Shown in pieces: positions 16,311 to 25,218 of a stretch of 64,000 nucleotides of DNA. How positions within the stretch are numbered: position 1 is the first letter of the stretch; every line of letters begins with the position of its first letter. The notes under the pieces are model-generated. The model was not told where the DNA came from and did not search any database. It saw nothing but the letters and a program-made list of their open reading frames with translations. The stretch is from contig CANHHA010000014.1 of assembly GCA_947460825.1 (NCBI GenBank), forward strand, positions 1 through 64,000, given 5' to 3'. The stretch comes from Flavobacteriales bacterium. Lineage in GTDB: Bacteria > Bacteroidota > Bacteroidia > Flavobacteriales_D > Crocinitomicaceae. Made by a program: the position numbers and the translations under genes.

Positions 16311-18653
16311 TTGTGTAAAGTCCTAATTAAACCCATTACAACATTGAAAATATTTTTTACTTTATGTTTTTTGATCAGTATTGGATATTTAACTGCTCAA
16401 CTTGAAACACAAAATTGGTATTTTGGAAATAATGCTGGGGTCACTTTTGCCACAACCCCTCCCTCTGCGCTTTTAAATGGAGCGATTTCAACATTTGAGG
16501 GAAGCTCTACCTTTTCTGATGCTCAAGGAAATCTATTGTTTTATACGGACGGGATGTTTGTTTATAACAAGCTTCATCAACAAATGCCTAATGGATATGG
16601 ACTATTAGGAAATCCTTCCTCTGCACAATCCGGAGTTATCGTTCCAAAGCCTGGAAGTACAACAAATTATTATGTTTTCACAGTTGATGCTGAGGGAGGC
16701 CCCAACGGTTTTCGTTACTCCGAGGTTGATATGGCTCTTGACGCTGGTCTTGGAGATGTTATTGTTGCTACTAAGAACACATTATTATTTTCACCTTCCG
16801 TAGAAAAGGTAGCTTCAGTATCCCATGCAAATGGTTTATACTATTGGGTTATAGCCCATGGATTATATAACAATTCATATTACGCATATTTAGTAGATTG
16901 TAATGGTATTAATTCTCCTGTAATTTCAATGGTAGGGCAAACCGAAGGCAATCCTGGTTGGGGATATTTATCTTCAAGCCCAAACGGATCAAAACTCGCT
17001 AGTGCAATGTGTAATCAAGGGTTCGAGTTGCTTGACTTTAATAATCAATCCGGAATAGTGTCCAATCCTATTTTGCTTATGAATCCCTCACAGGCATATG
17101 GCGTTTCATTTTCACCTAACAGTCAAATATTATATGGTTGTAAAATACAAGATGGATCCATATATCAATGGGACTTAAACGCTGGAAATCAGGCTGCGAT
17201 AATATCTTCGGTACAAGTAATTGGAACAGGACAGGGTGCACCTGGGGGATATAAAGGAGGTGCTCTTCAACAAGGTTTAGATGGTAAATTGTATATTCCA
17301 CATTTTAATCAGCCTTATTTGTCCTGCATAAATAATCCAAATCAAATTGGACCTGGATGTAACCTTCAGCATTTTGCCGTTAATTTACAAGGAAATAATG
17401 CCCAACTTGGTCTCCCACCTTTTGTACAATCATTTTTCAACCCGCAAATAAGTATTCTTCATCAAGTACAATGTAATAATGTATCATTCTCTGCTAATCC
17501 AGCAGTTCAAGGTATAGACTCAGTTCTTTGGCACTTTGGAGATCCTCAATCGGGTCCATTGAATCAATCTCAACAAAATTCACCTACTCATATTTATCCA
17601 GGTCCAGGAAATTATATCGTAAGTCTTATTAGATATGCCACTTGTATTTCTGATACTGTCACCTACAATCTAACTATTGACTCAGCCGGTTATTATGAAA
17701 CCCAGAATGTTCAAACTTGCGACACTTTTTATATTTGGAATGGTCAAACTCTCACCGAAAACGGCACATATCAAGAAATAAACTCGACCTTATCAGGTTG
17801 TGATAGCGTTATAACTTTAAACCTAATACTTGGACCAACCAATTCAAATATTATCTCAATTTCTGCTTGTGATCAATATATCTGGAATGGCCAGACATAT
17901 TTAGAGAGTGGAACATATCAAAATACCTTACAAACAATTTATGGTTGTGATTCTATTTTGGAATTGAACCTAGCCATTAATCCTACATTCGAGTTGTTTG
18001 TTGATACTTTAATATGTCAAGGTGAACAATTGTTGTTTAATGGGACTAGTTATAACAATCCTGGCGTATATAATATTTCACTACAATCAATCAATGGGTG
18101 TGATAGTTTAATTAATTTAACCATTAATGAAGTTATGAAACCATCAGCACCTGATATCTCATTAAATGTCCCAATTTGTTCCAATGACTCAGTTTATTTG
18201 TTTTCTAACGTTAGTCAAGGGGACATTTTTTGGCAAGGTCCCGCTAATTTCTTGTCGAATTTTTGGTTTAATAGCATTCCTGTAACATCAGTACAATCTG
18301 GTATTTATTCAGCATGGATTGAACAAAACGGTTGCTTTTCCGATACAAATGAGGTTTTAATTAACATTGAGAATTTAATCAATATCTCTAATCTTGAAAT
18401 ACCCAATGTTATCACCCCTGATAATGATCAGATAAATGACTCTTGGCATCCAAATGAGACACTAAAAAACTGTTTTGAATTTGAATTGAATATTTTAAAT
18501 CGATGGGGAAAAGTTGTTTATACAATTGATCAGTTTGGAGATCCCTTTTCGGGTAAAGATAATTCAGGAGTTGACTTAAATGATGGGATTTATTTTTATA
18601 GTCTATCTATTGAAAATCAGCAAGTAAATGGCTTTATTTACCTATTTCATTAG
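16311..18653 (+). CDS. Secreted protein with PKD domain, GCDS repeats and T9SS type B sorting domain
   Basis: About 770-780 residues. No ATG fits; the start is a TTG at 16311 or a TTG at 16344, the second giving a neat signal peptide (MKIFFTLCFLISIGYLTAQ). The N-terminal ~360 residues (NWYFGNNAGVTF, later SFSPNSQILYG and GLDGKLYIPHF) look like a beta-propeller. A PKD domain follows at ~390-455 (LWHFGDP), then three Cys...GCDS repeats (~465-605) like those in the cargo at 8.1-11.8 kb, and a gliding-type C-terminal domain (VITPDNDQINDSW, NRWGKVVY). It is visibly richer in A+T than the other cargo genes. Related ~145-bp sequences lie on both sides, which suggests insertion or transfer. Confidence 0.85.
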   Translation: MCKVLIKPITTLKIFFTLCFLISIGYLTAQLETQNWYFGNNAGVTFATTPPSALLNGAISTFEGSSTFSDAQGNLLFYTDGMFVYNKLHQQMPNGYGLLGNPSSAQSGVIVPKPGSTTNYYVFTVDAEGGPNGFRYSEVDMALDAGLGDVIVATKNTLLFSPSVEKVASVSHANGLYYWVIAHGLYNNSYYAYLVDCNGINSPVISMVGQTEGNPGWGYLSSSPNGSKLASAMCNQGFELLDFNNQSGIVSNPILLMNPSQAYGVSFSPNSQILYGCKIQDGSIYQWDLNAGNQAAIISSVQVIGTGQGAPGGYKGGALQQGLDGKLYIPHFNQPYLSCINNPNQIGPGCNLQHFAVNLQGNNAQLGLPPFVQSFFNPQISILHQVQCNNVSFSANPAVQGIDSVLWHFGDPQSGPLNQSQQNSPTHIYPGPGNYIVSLIRYATCISDTVTYNLTIDSAGYYETQNVQTCDTFYIWNGQTLTENGTYQEINSTLSGCDSVITLNLILGPTNSNIISISACDQYIWNGQTYLESGTYQNTLQTIYGCDSILELNLAINPTFELFVDTLICQGEQLLFNGTSYNNPGVYNISLQSINGCDSLINLTINEVMKPSAPDISLNVPICSNDSVYLFSNVSQGDIFWQGPANFLSNFWFNSIPVTSVQSGIYSAWIEQNGCFSDTNEVLINIENLINISNLEIPNVITPDNDQINDSWHPNETLKNCFEFELNILNRWGKVVYTIDQFGDPFSGKDNSGVDLNDGIYFYSLSIENQQVNGFIYLFH

Positions 18654-18762
18654 AATTTAAAGTGAAATCTCGCCAATAATTTGAAGCATTTATATTTAGT
18701 GTACTTCAGGTATCAAACTGATTTTTTTACATTAATTTGATGCAATGAAAATATCAAAATTC

Positions 18763-19221
18763 TCAGAATAACCTCTCATTTTCATCATCAACAGAAATAA
18801 TAATTGGCTCAGAATTTCCAGATATAAGCAAAATTAAATTTTTTGAGCTTTTCGCCATTATCTTTACGTCACCCCAGCCCTGTAAATGATAATAACCGTA
18901 AAATCCCAAAAGACCACCAATACCAAATTTTCTGCGCAGATAAGTGAAATCAACTTTTACTACCCGCTCAATTTCTGAAATTCGAACATCTCCAAGCATT
19001 CGTCTTAAAACAATGGAATTGGACTCTTTTACAATGCGATAGGGAATTAATAAAATGGATTTCAATACTGCTATTGAAAATATGATTGCTAAACTTATAG
19101 CTAATGCCGGATCGATATAAATGGAAATCATGGTAAGGCCCAAAAACGCTAAGGGAAGAATCCAAACCTGCTCCCTATCATAGCTTGCTGGTATGATTTT
19201 GGCACGATTAATTTGGTTCAT
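18763..19221 (-). CDS. PH-like (bPH) small membrane protein
   Basis: 152 residues with two close membrane helices (residues ~20-60), then a soluble domain: IVLRRMLGDVRISEIERV, RKFGIGGLLGFYGYY and NLILLISGNSEPIIISVDD. The FG-x-GG-x-x-G-x-x-G-Y-Y pattern resembles bacterial PH-like domains of the bPH_5 kind common in Bacteroidota. Function unknown. The C-terminal third is repeated as a frameshifted fragment at 15967-16132. Confidence 0.7.
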   Translation of the reverse strand: MNQINRAKIIPASYDREQVWILPLAFLGLTMISIYIDPALAISLAIIFSIAVLKSILLIPYRIVKESNSIVLRRMLGDVRISEIERVVKVDFTYLRRKFGIGGLLGFYGYYHLQGWGDVKIMAKSSKNLILLISGNSEPIIISVDDENERLF

Positions 19222-19283
19222 TTGAATTCGAGCTTTAATTCTTATGCAGTCTTATGGAGCCAAGCATTTGCCACTTCTCACGC

Positions 19284-20570
19284 CTAATCCCTCCCTACAT
19301 ATTCCATGTACTCCATTTTGGAAGAATCAAAGGCAAACTTAGCCGCAAGGCTTGAGGCATTGTCGTAATCCAATAAATGATCAGAAAGAAACTTAGCCAC
19401 CTCTAATTGATTCGCATCGAAGGTAAATAAGTCCATTATTTTAACCGCATCCGCTGCATATAAGCACTTGGTTTTTAGCGATATTTTTAATGCCCCTACT
19501 CGGTCATCTTCAAACGAATATCCATTCAATTCGGTCTTCAAGGTTTCTACATTCGAAAGGGTTTTTGAACATACCATGCGGCCATTTGACGTTCCACCAA
19601 CGGTATTTGTCGTATTGCTTCCATTATTCACATTGGTCGTGCCATTCACCGTAGTAGATGCATTGGTTGTGGTGGTGGTTGTAGTAGTTATCGTGGTATT
19701 GGGAGAATTCTGAGTCACTGTTCCTCCATTTACCGTAACATTGGTTGTTGCACCAGGAACCGTTGCATTCACACTTGGATTAACGCCATTTCCATTGACA
19801 TTCACATTGACATTAGCACCATTTGTAGTTGTTTGTTGCGTTGTGCTATTTGTTGTAGTTCCCACATTCACATTGGCATTAGCCCCCGGACGAGTATTGC
19901 TCGTGTTTTGTTGGGTTCCATTTCCTGTTACATTTACATTCATGTTGATGTTCTCTCCATTTACCGGGTCTGTAACCGAAATATTCACAGTACCATTTCC
20001 ACTATTGGTTGGCGTAACTGTGGTATTGGAATTTGGAGTGGTTGTTGGAGTTGGAGTTGCTGCATTAAACTGAATACCAACACTTCCATTTCCATTTCCA
20101 TTTCCATTTCCATTCGTAGTGTTTCCACCTACCGTTGATGTTTCCGTAGAAACCGTTTGAGTGGTTGTAGTAGTTGTAGTTGTAACTGCGTCCGAAAAAA
20201 CTGCACTGTTATCTGGACGATAGCTTACAGAACCCGCTGTTACCGTTCCCGCTGCAGGAACCATGCTTACCAATTGAAGTTTACCAACGCCTTTTTTGAA
20301 AATAACTCTGGTAGTTACATCCTGCGGTGTATCCAAAAAGAAATTTTTATCAATGTCTTTTGTTTTTCCATCTTCAAAAATCAACTTTACAGAATATCCT
20401 CCATTTTTGATGCTGCTCACCACCACATTGGTTTGCGCCACTGAATTTTGCTTAATCCCATTCATAATGAGGTAGAACTTTTGACCACCGTTGTTAAATA
20501 CGGTCAAGTTACTTTGGGCAAATAAGGAAAGGGATAGAAAAAGGACTCCAAAAAATATGCTCGTTCTCAT
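19284..20570 (-). CDS. DUF4476-domain secreted protein with Thr/Asn/Gly-rich linker
   Basis: 428 residues. A signal peptide (ending LSLFAQ) is followed by a ~90-residue domain containing LTVFNNGGQKFYLIMNGIKQN, a typical start for Bacteroidota DUF4476 proteins. A ~200-residue low-complexity middle of Thr, Asn, Gly and Val follows, including a GNGNGNGNG run coded by five TTCCAT hexamers (plus strand 20084-20113). The C-terminal ~95 residues (from KTLSNVETLKTEL to SSKMEYMEYVGRD) are the DUF4476 domain. The hexamer array may vary in length between strains. Role unknown, probably envelope-associated. Confidence 0.8.
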   Translation of the reverse strand: MRTSIFFGVLFLSLSLFAQSNLTVFNNGGQKFYLIMNGIKQNSVAQTNVVVSSIKNGGYSVKLIFEDGKTKDIDKNFFLDTPQDVTTRVIFKKGVGKLQLVSMVPAAGTVTAGSVSYRPDNSAVFSDAVTTTTTTTTQTVSTETSTVGGNTTNGNGNGNGNGSVGIQFNAATPTPTTTPNSNTTVTPTNSGNGTVNISVTDPVNGENINMNVNVTGNGTQQNTSNTRPGANANVNVGTTTNSTTQQTTTNGANVNVNVNGNGVNPSVNATVPGATTNVTVNGGTVTQNSPNTTITTTTTTTTNASTTVNGTTNVNNGSNTTNTVGGTSNGRMVCSKTLSNVETLKTELNGYSFEDDRVGALKISLKTKCLYAADAVKIMDLFTFDANQLEVAKFLSDHLLDYDNASSLAAKFAFDSSKMEYMEYVGRD

Positions 20571-20741
20571 AACTTTATAAATTTCTTAGTAAATGTTTCA
20601 AGGTTAAAATTACGATTTAATTGATTGAAAAAAAGTATTTAATGCACCCAAATCGTTGAATATTTAAGCCAATGCAAATTATTCAAGATAGTTTAATAGA
20701 GGATTGGCTTATCATTAACCCAAGATTTCTAATTTCGCAAC

Positions 20742-22112
20742 ATGCATTATGTCATTGTGGATGTAGAAACAACCGGTGGAAGCCCAAAACAGTCTAAGAT
20801 TACTGAAATTGCTATGTACAAATACGACGGGAGTCAAATCATTGATGAATTGGTCTCTCTAATAAACCCTGAGCAGCCTATCCCGGAGTTTATTGTGCGT
20901 TTGACGGGAATTACAAATCCAATGGTTGCAGAGGCACCAAAATTTTATGAACTCGCTAAAGACATTCTTTCCTTTTGTGAAGGGTGTGTTTTTGTGGCTC
21001 ACAATGTTGGATTTGACTATGGCATGCTACGACATGAATTCCGGAGTCTTGGATACGACTTTCGATTTCCACACCTTTGTACCGTGCGCGCCTCTAGGTT
21101 CGTTATTCCTGGATACGATTCCTACAGTTTAGGAAAACTATCTGCTTCCCTTGGTATTCCGATTGATGGAAGACACCGCGCTGGCGGAGATGCATTAGCC
21201 ACTACAAAAATATTTGACCTGATTTTTCACAAAGACCCAAATAACTTGGCCTCTTTTATTCAGCATGAGATCAATCCGAAAAAAGTAAATCCTAAATTAA
21301 GCATTGAGGCAATAGATGAACTGCCCACGAAGGCGGGGATTTATCGCTTTTATGATGAATTCAATCACCTCATCTACATTGGTAAAAGTAAAAACATTAA
21401 AAAACGTGTTGAACAACACTTACGCAATAACACTACCCATAAAGGTGAAATCATGATGCAAGAAATTGCACGGATTGAACACGAGGTAACGGGCTCAGAG
21501 TTAATTGCGATGTTGTTAGAAAGCGAACTGATTAAGACACACAAACCAAAATTTAATCGACAGTTAAGGAAATCAATTTTCACCTACGGACTTTACGATG
21601 AACCGGATGATCAAGGGTATTTAACCTTGAAAGTTGGTCTTAATAGCAAATCTACGGCTGCCCCACTAACCTATTTCAACTCTAGAAAAGAAGCCTATGA
21701 TTTCATAAAAATTCGAGGTGATCAATTTGGCTTATGTCAAAAAATCAATGGGGTTTATCCCACCAAGGATGCGTGCTTTCATTACTCCATTAAACAATGT
21801 GCAGGTGCTTGTATCGGCGTTGAACCGCTGGAGGAATACAATGAAAAGGTAAGCAAAATGATCCGTGCTATGAGTTATGAAGAGGACAGCTTCTACCTCA
21901 TTGATAAGGGCCGATCCAAGATGGAACGCAGCATTATTTGGATTGAACGGGGAACCTACCGAGGCCATGGATATGCGCCATTTCATTTCAACAGCTCTTC
22001 GCCGGAATATTGGAAACGATTTGTTGAACTGAAAGATGAAAACCGAGACATTCGCTCCATTATTAATTTGTACCTTCGAAAAGGGACTGGATTTAAACTA
22101 GTGCAGTTGTGA
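20742..22112 (+). CDS. DnaQ-like exonuclease fused to GIY-YIG nuclease
   Basis: 456 residues. The first ~165 residues are a DEDD exonuclease of the DNA polymerase III epsilon type: VIVDVETTGG supplies the first acidic pair, VAHNVGFDYGML the second motif, HRAGGDALAT the last. A GIY-YIG endonuclease domain follows (~195-275, AGIYRFYD, LIYIGKSKNIKKRV, ESELIKTHKPKFNRQL), like the UvrC N-terminal half and Cho. A ~170-residue C-terminal part includes CFHYSIKQCAGACIG, as in UvrC-type proteins. It may act in repair as an alternative incision nuclease. TAATTTCG just before the start is a near -7 box. The next gene's GTG overlaps its stop. Confidence 0.88.
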   Translation: MHYVIVDVETTGGSPKQSKITEIAMYKYDGSQIIDELVSLINPEQPIPEFIVRLTGITNPMVAEAPKFYELAKDILSFCEGCVFVAHNVGFDYGMLRHEFRSLGYDFRFPHLCTVRASRFVIPGYDSYSLGKLSASLGIPIDGRHRAGGDALATTKIFDLIFHKDPNNLASFIQHEINPKKVNPKLSIEAIDELPTKAGIYRFYDEFNHLIYIGKSKNIKKRVEQHLRNNTTHKGEIMMQEIARIEHEVTGSELIAMLLESELIKTHKPKFNRQLRKSIFTYGLYDEPDDQGYLTLKVGLNSKSTAAPLTYFNSRKEAYDFIKIRGDQFGLCQKINGVYPTKDACFHYSIKQCAGACIGVEPLEEYNEKVSKMIRAMSYEEDSFYLIDKGRSKMERSIIWIERGTYRGHGYAPFHFNSSSPEYWKRFVELKDENRDIRSIINLYLRKGTGFKLVQL

Positions 22113-22879
22113 GCGGTAAATTAACATTTTTAGGAACAGGGACTTCACAAGGCGTTCCCATGCCAGCTTGTTCCTGTCATGTTTGTCAATCCAATGAACC
22201 AAAAGACCATCGCTTGCGAAGCAGCGTACTCGTTGAGGTTGCCACGCAACGAATTTGTATCGATACCGGACCTGACTTCAGGTATCAAATGTTGCGTGAA
22301 AAAGTCATGAAATTGGACGCGATTTTGTATACCCATGAACACCGAGATCACGTGGGAGGATTAGACGATGTTAGAGCCTTCAATTACGTTCAAGCGCAGG
22401 CGATGCCGCTTTACGCACCCAGCGAAGTCATTAAGGCCCTTCATCAGAGTTATGCCTATATATTTAATAGCAATTATCCGGGTATCCCAAAAGTAAGCTT
22501 GTGTGAAATTGATGAAGCACCCTTTTTTATAAAAGATATTCAGATTACCCCCATCCCCGTTTGGCATCACAAACTACGTGTTTTTGGATATCGCATGGGA
22601 GATTTAGCGTATATCACCGATGCTAAAACCGTACCTGAGTCCTCTCGGAAACTAATTCGCGACATTCCAATATTGATTATTAATTGTCTGCACGAATCTA
22701 CACACATTTCACATTTCAATTTAGAAGAGGCGCTCGCGTTTATCGAAGACATTCGCCCCAAGCAAACCTACCTAACGCATATCTCTCATTTATTTGGCAC
22801 CCACGAAGAGATTCAATCTAAATTACCCCATGCGGTAGACGCGGCACACGATGGATTAAGCATTCTATTCAATCCATAG
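22109..22879 (+). CDS. Metallo-beta-lactamase-fold hydrolase, PhnP/RNase Z-like
   Basis: 256 residues starting at a GTG that overlaps the previous stop, so translationally coupled. The metal-binding motif THEHRDHVGG is near residue 75, preceded by DTGPDFR and followed by ITDAKTV and a later HESTHISHFN. CSCHVCQS near residue 22 resembles the extra zinc-binding segment of PhnP-type phosphodiesterases. The likely activity is cleavage of a phosphodiester; the substrate is unknown. Probably cotranscribed with the exonuclease/GIY-YIG gene. Confidence 0.85.
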   Translation: MSGKLTFLGTGTSQGVPMPACSCHVCQSNEPKDHRLRSSVLVEVATQRICIDTGPDFRYQMLREKVMKLDAILYTHEHRDHVGGLDDVRAFNYVQAQAMPLYAPSEVIKALHQSYAYIFNSNYPGIPKVSLCEIDEAPFFIKDIQITPIPVWHHKLRVFGYRMGDLAYITDAKTVPESSRKLIRDIPILIINCLHESTHISHFNLEEALAFIEDIRPKQTYLTHISHLFGTHEEIQSKLPHAVDAAHDGLSILFNP

Positions 22880-22894
22880 ATATCAGATTATTCT

Positions 22895-22902
22895 TAGATT
22901 TG
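22895..22902 (+). promoter_or_regulatory. -7 promoter box (TAGATTTG)
   Basis: TAGATTTG matches TAnnTTTG and ends 6 bases before the ATG at 22909. This supports that ATG over the TTG at 22900, which lies inside the box. Confidence 0.55.
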
Positions 22903-22908
22903 TTTCGC

Positions 22909-23751
22909 ATGAATGAACTCCATATTGATGTTCGGAAATTGATCGGTGATAAGAATCCTGGGTTGCTCAAAAAACTTCCCGGCTTTGCAATATTGTATCT
23001 GGAACGAATTATCCATCAAAAAGAAATAAATTCATTCTTAGCTAAAAAAGGCCATCTTAAAAACTATGAATTCTGTGAGGCCGTTGTTGACTATTTAAAG
23101 ATTCAACCTGAATTTCACGGCATTGAACGCATTCCCAAAACAGGACCAGTAATTTTGGTTCTAAATCACCCCTTAGGCGGTGTTGATGGCGTGGCATTCA
23201 TAGCCGCCATGAAAAATCACCGACCTGACCTCGTATTCTTGGTAAACGATTTACTCTTAAATCTCGTACCCTTAAGGGATTTATTTGTCGGTGTAAATAA
23301 ACACGGGAAAAATAGAAGCGAAACAAGGGATACCATTGCCACGATGTTCAACTCGGATAAAGCGATTTGTATTTTTCCAGCCGGGCTAGTAAGCAGGAAG
23401 CAACAGGGAGTAATTAAAGACCTCGAATGGAAGCGAACCTTTGTTACTTATGCCAAAACCACAGGACATCCGATAATTCCCATTCATATTGAAGGAAAAT
23501 TATCTCGTTTTTTCTATGGCTTACATCGGCTAAGAACTTGGATAGGCATCAAAACAACCCTTGAGATGCTTTACCTTGCCGACGAGCTCTATAAACAACG
23601 AGGTAAGAAAATCGTTTTTACTGTAGGCGATCCGATTTTTTTATCGAACGATGAAAAAAACAAAGACGAACAACGCATCGCTCAAGAAATAAAAGAACAA
23701 CTTTATAACATACCCACTCAATATGGAACCAATAATCGAAGCAATTCCTAA
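22909..23751 (+). CDS. PlsC-type O-acyltransferase, GlsA-like
   Basis: 280 residues from the ATG at 22909. It is a glycerophosphate-type acyltransferase: the H-x4-D-like motif is in LNHPLGGVDGVAF (~residue 87), and FPAGLVSRK (~residue 163) matches the FPEG motif with Ala for Glu. The next gene, a hemolysin/OlsB-like N-acyltransferase, overlaps by 29 bases. This pairing is known from Bacteroidota glycine/serine-type amino lipids (GlsB adds the first acyl chain to the amino acid, GlsA the second onto its hydroxyl). Substrate assignment is by context; the enzyme family is clear. Confidence 0.8.
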   Translation: MNELHIDVRKLIGDKNPGLLKKLPGFAILYLERIIHQKEINSFLAKKGHLKNYEFCEAVVDYLKIQPEFHGIERIPKTGPVILVLNHPLGGVDGVAFIAAMKNHRPDLVFLVNDLLLNLVPLRDLFVGVNKHGKNRSETRDTIATMFNSDKAICIFPAGLVSRKQQGVIKDLEWKRTFVTYAKTTGHPIIPIHIEGKLSRFFYGLHRLRTWIGIKTTLEMLYLADELYKQRGKKIVFTVGDPIFLSNDEKNKDEQRIAQEIKEQLYNIPTQYGTNNRSNS

Positions 23752-24637
23752 AGCTATCCTCAAAGAAGAACTCACTCGAAATGGATTAATTCGAACTACG
23801 CGTAAGGGGGATAATGAAATTTACATCGTAAATAATACAAATGCCCCGCATGTGATTCAAGAAATTGGGCGCCTAAGAGAAATTACCTTCAGAGCCTCTG
23901 GAGGAGGTACGGGCTTATCAATCGATCTTGATGAATACGACCTCGGCGAATATGCGTATGAACAACTCATCGTTTGGTCTCCGGAAGATGAAGAAATCAT
24001 TGGTGGTTATCGCTTTGCCTTCTGCGAACGCGCGATGGACGAGCAAGGGAATATCCATTTATCAACCACGCATTATTTTGATTTCACGGACACCTTTATT
24101 ACTCAATACCTACCCTACACGATTGAATTGGGTAGAAGTTGGGTTCAACCGAATTTCCAACCCACAGTAAATCCGAGAAAAGGATTATTTGCGCTAGACA
24201 ACATTTGGGATGGACTGGGTGTATTGGTTCGAGAGCATCCGGAGATTAAGTACTTTTTCGGTAAAGTCACTATGTATCCGAATTACGATACGGCAAGTAG
24301 AGATTTCTTATTGCATTTTATGCATACGTATTTTCCAGATACTGAAGGCCTAATGAAACCCTTTCATCCCCTGATTCAGGACTATGACCGCGCTTATGTG
24401 GAGAGTCAATTGAAGGGCTTAGATTTTAAAGATGGATTTAAAGTGTTAAATGCCCACATTCGAGAAAAAGGTGAGTTCATCCCACCACTCGTGAATATTT
24501 ATATGAATTTATCTCCAACCATGAAAACATTTGGCACCGCGGTAAATCCAGAGTTTGGAGGTGTGGAAGAAACCGGAATTTTAATAACTATCGCTGATAT
24601 TTTCGCAGAAAAGAAGGAGCGGCATATGGCGTATTGA
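23723..24637 (+). CDS. GNAT-type N-acyltransferase (OlsB/GlsB-like, hemolysin family)
   Basis: 304 residues. The conserved core starts at VIQEIGRLREITFRASGGGTG, runs through YEQLIVWSPEDEEIIGGYRF and IELGRSWVQPNFQP, and ends in a GLGVLVREHPEIKYFFG segment, matching the acyl-ACP:amino acid N-acyltransferases that make mono-acylated amino acids for ornithine, glycine and serine lipids. It overlaps the O-acyltransferase gene before it, consistent with a two-step pathway to a membrane amino lipid. Cytoplasmic or peripheral membrane. Which amino acid is used cannot be read from the sequence. Confidence 0.8.
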   Translation: MEPIIEAIPKAILKEELTRNGLIRTTRKGDNEIYIVNNTNAPHVIQEIGRLREITFRASGGGTGLSIDLDEYDLGEYAYEQLIVWSPEDEEIIGGYRFAFCERAMDEQGNIHLSTTHYFDFTDTFITQYLPYTIELGRSWVQPNFQPTVNPRKGLFALDNIWDGLGVLVREHPEIKYFFGKVTMYPNYDTASRDFLLHFMHTYFPDTEGLMKPFHPLIQDYDRAYVESQLKGLDFKDGFKVLNAHIREKGEFIPPLVNIYMNLSPTMKTFGTAVNPEFGGVEETGILITIADIFAEKKERHMAY

Positions 24638-24642
24638 GACCC

Positions 24643-25218
24643 TCAGGTCAACCAAGGATATGCACTGAGCAAGGCATCTAGGTCTTTAACTCCCGATTTT
24701 TTAATAATTCGTTGCTTTAATCGGCCTATGGTTACATCTACATGAGCCACATTCATGATTCGTGCAATGCGCGCTGAAGGCACGCCATAGTAGTACTTTA
24801 GTTTCAGTATGAGCGCATCACGTTTATTCAGTTGAAGCAATACATCGGACATGGCGTGATAATAATCAGGCTCGCCTTTCGGTTGATCGGTATGGTGAGA
24901 GTCGTCGGAATAATTAGCCCTGGCAATGCTTGTTTTTTCTTCAGAAATCAGATTCACTTGACGTTTTTTGTTCTTTTTACGCAGCATCGAAATGCTGAAA
25001 TTAGATACCACCGCCTTTAACCAAGCACGCGTATTGAATAAATCTATGTCTGTGGTATATTTAGTAGATAGAATCTGATAAAGGTGGATGCAAAATTCTT
25101 GATACACATCATACACTTCCTCCCCTTCAAACTTTGCGCGAATTTGATGCAGAAAAAACCCTTGATACCGGTTCAAGAGTTCGGTGAAAATTACGTCGAT
25201 ATGTTTTTTATCTACCAT
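24643..25218 (-). CDS. ECF-type RNA polymerase sigma factor
   Basis: 191 residues from the ATG at 25218. Sigma region 2 is seen in EEVYDVYQEFCIHLYQ and TRAWLKAVVSNFSISMLRKK; region 4 in LLQLNKRDALILKLKYYYG followed by an HTH with ARIARIMNVAH. An earlier start at 25263 would overlap the upstream gene by 56 bases, so I prefer 25218, which overlaps it by 11. The partner gene upstream is therefore translationally coupled. No FecR-type anti-sigma gene is present. Confidence 0.85.
   Translation of the reverse strand: MVDKKHIDVIFTELLNRYQGFFLHQIRAKFEGEEVYDVYQEFCIHLYQILSTKYTTDIDLFNTRAWLKAVVSNFSISMLRKKNKKRQVNLISEEKTSIARANYSDDSHHTDQPKGEPDYYHAMSDVLLQLNKRDALILKLKYYYGVPSARIARIMNVAHVDVTIGRLKQRIIKKSGVKDLDALLSAYPWLT

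Noticed and set aside
16057-16326. Forward 89-codon frame before the AT-rich cargo gene
   Set aside because: Most of it crosses the antisense of a decayed PH-like gene fragment; no domain seen.
19468-20138. Val/Phe/Ile/Ser-rich forward frames opposite the DUF4476 gene
   Set aside because: Antisense of Thr/Asn/Gly low-complexity codons; composition is an artefact.
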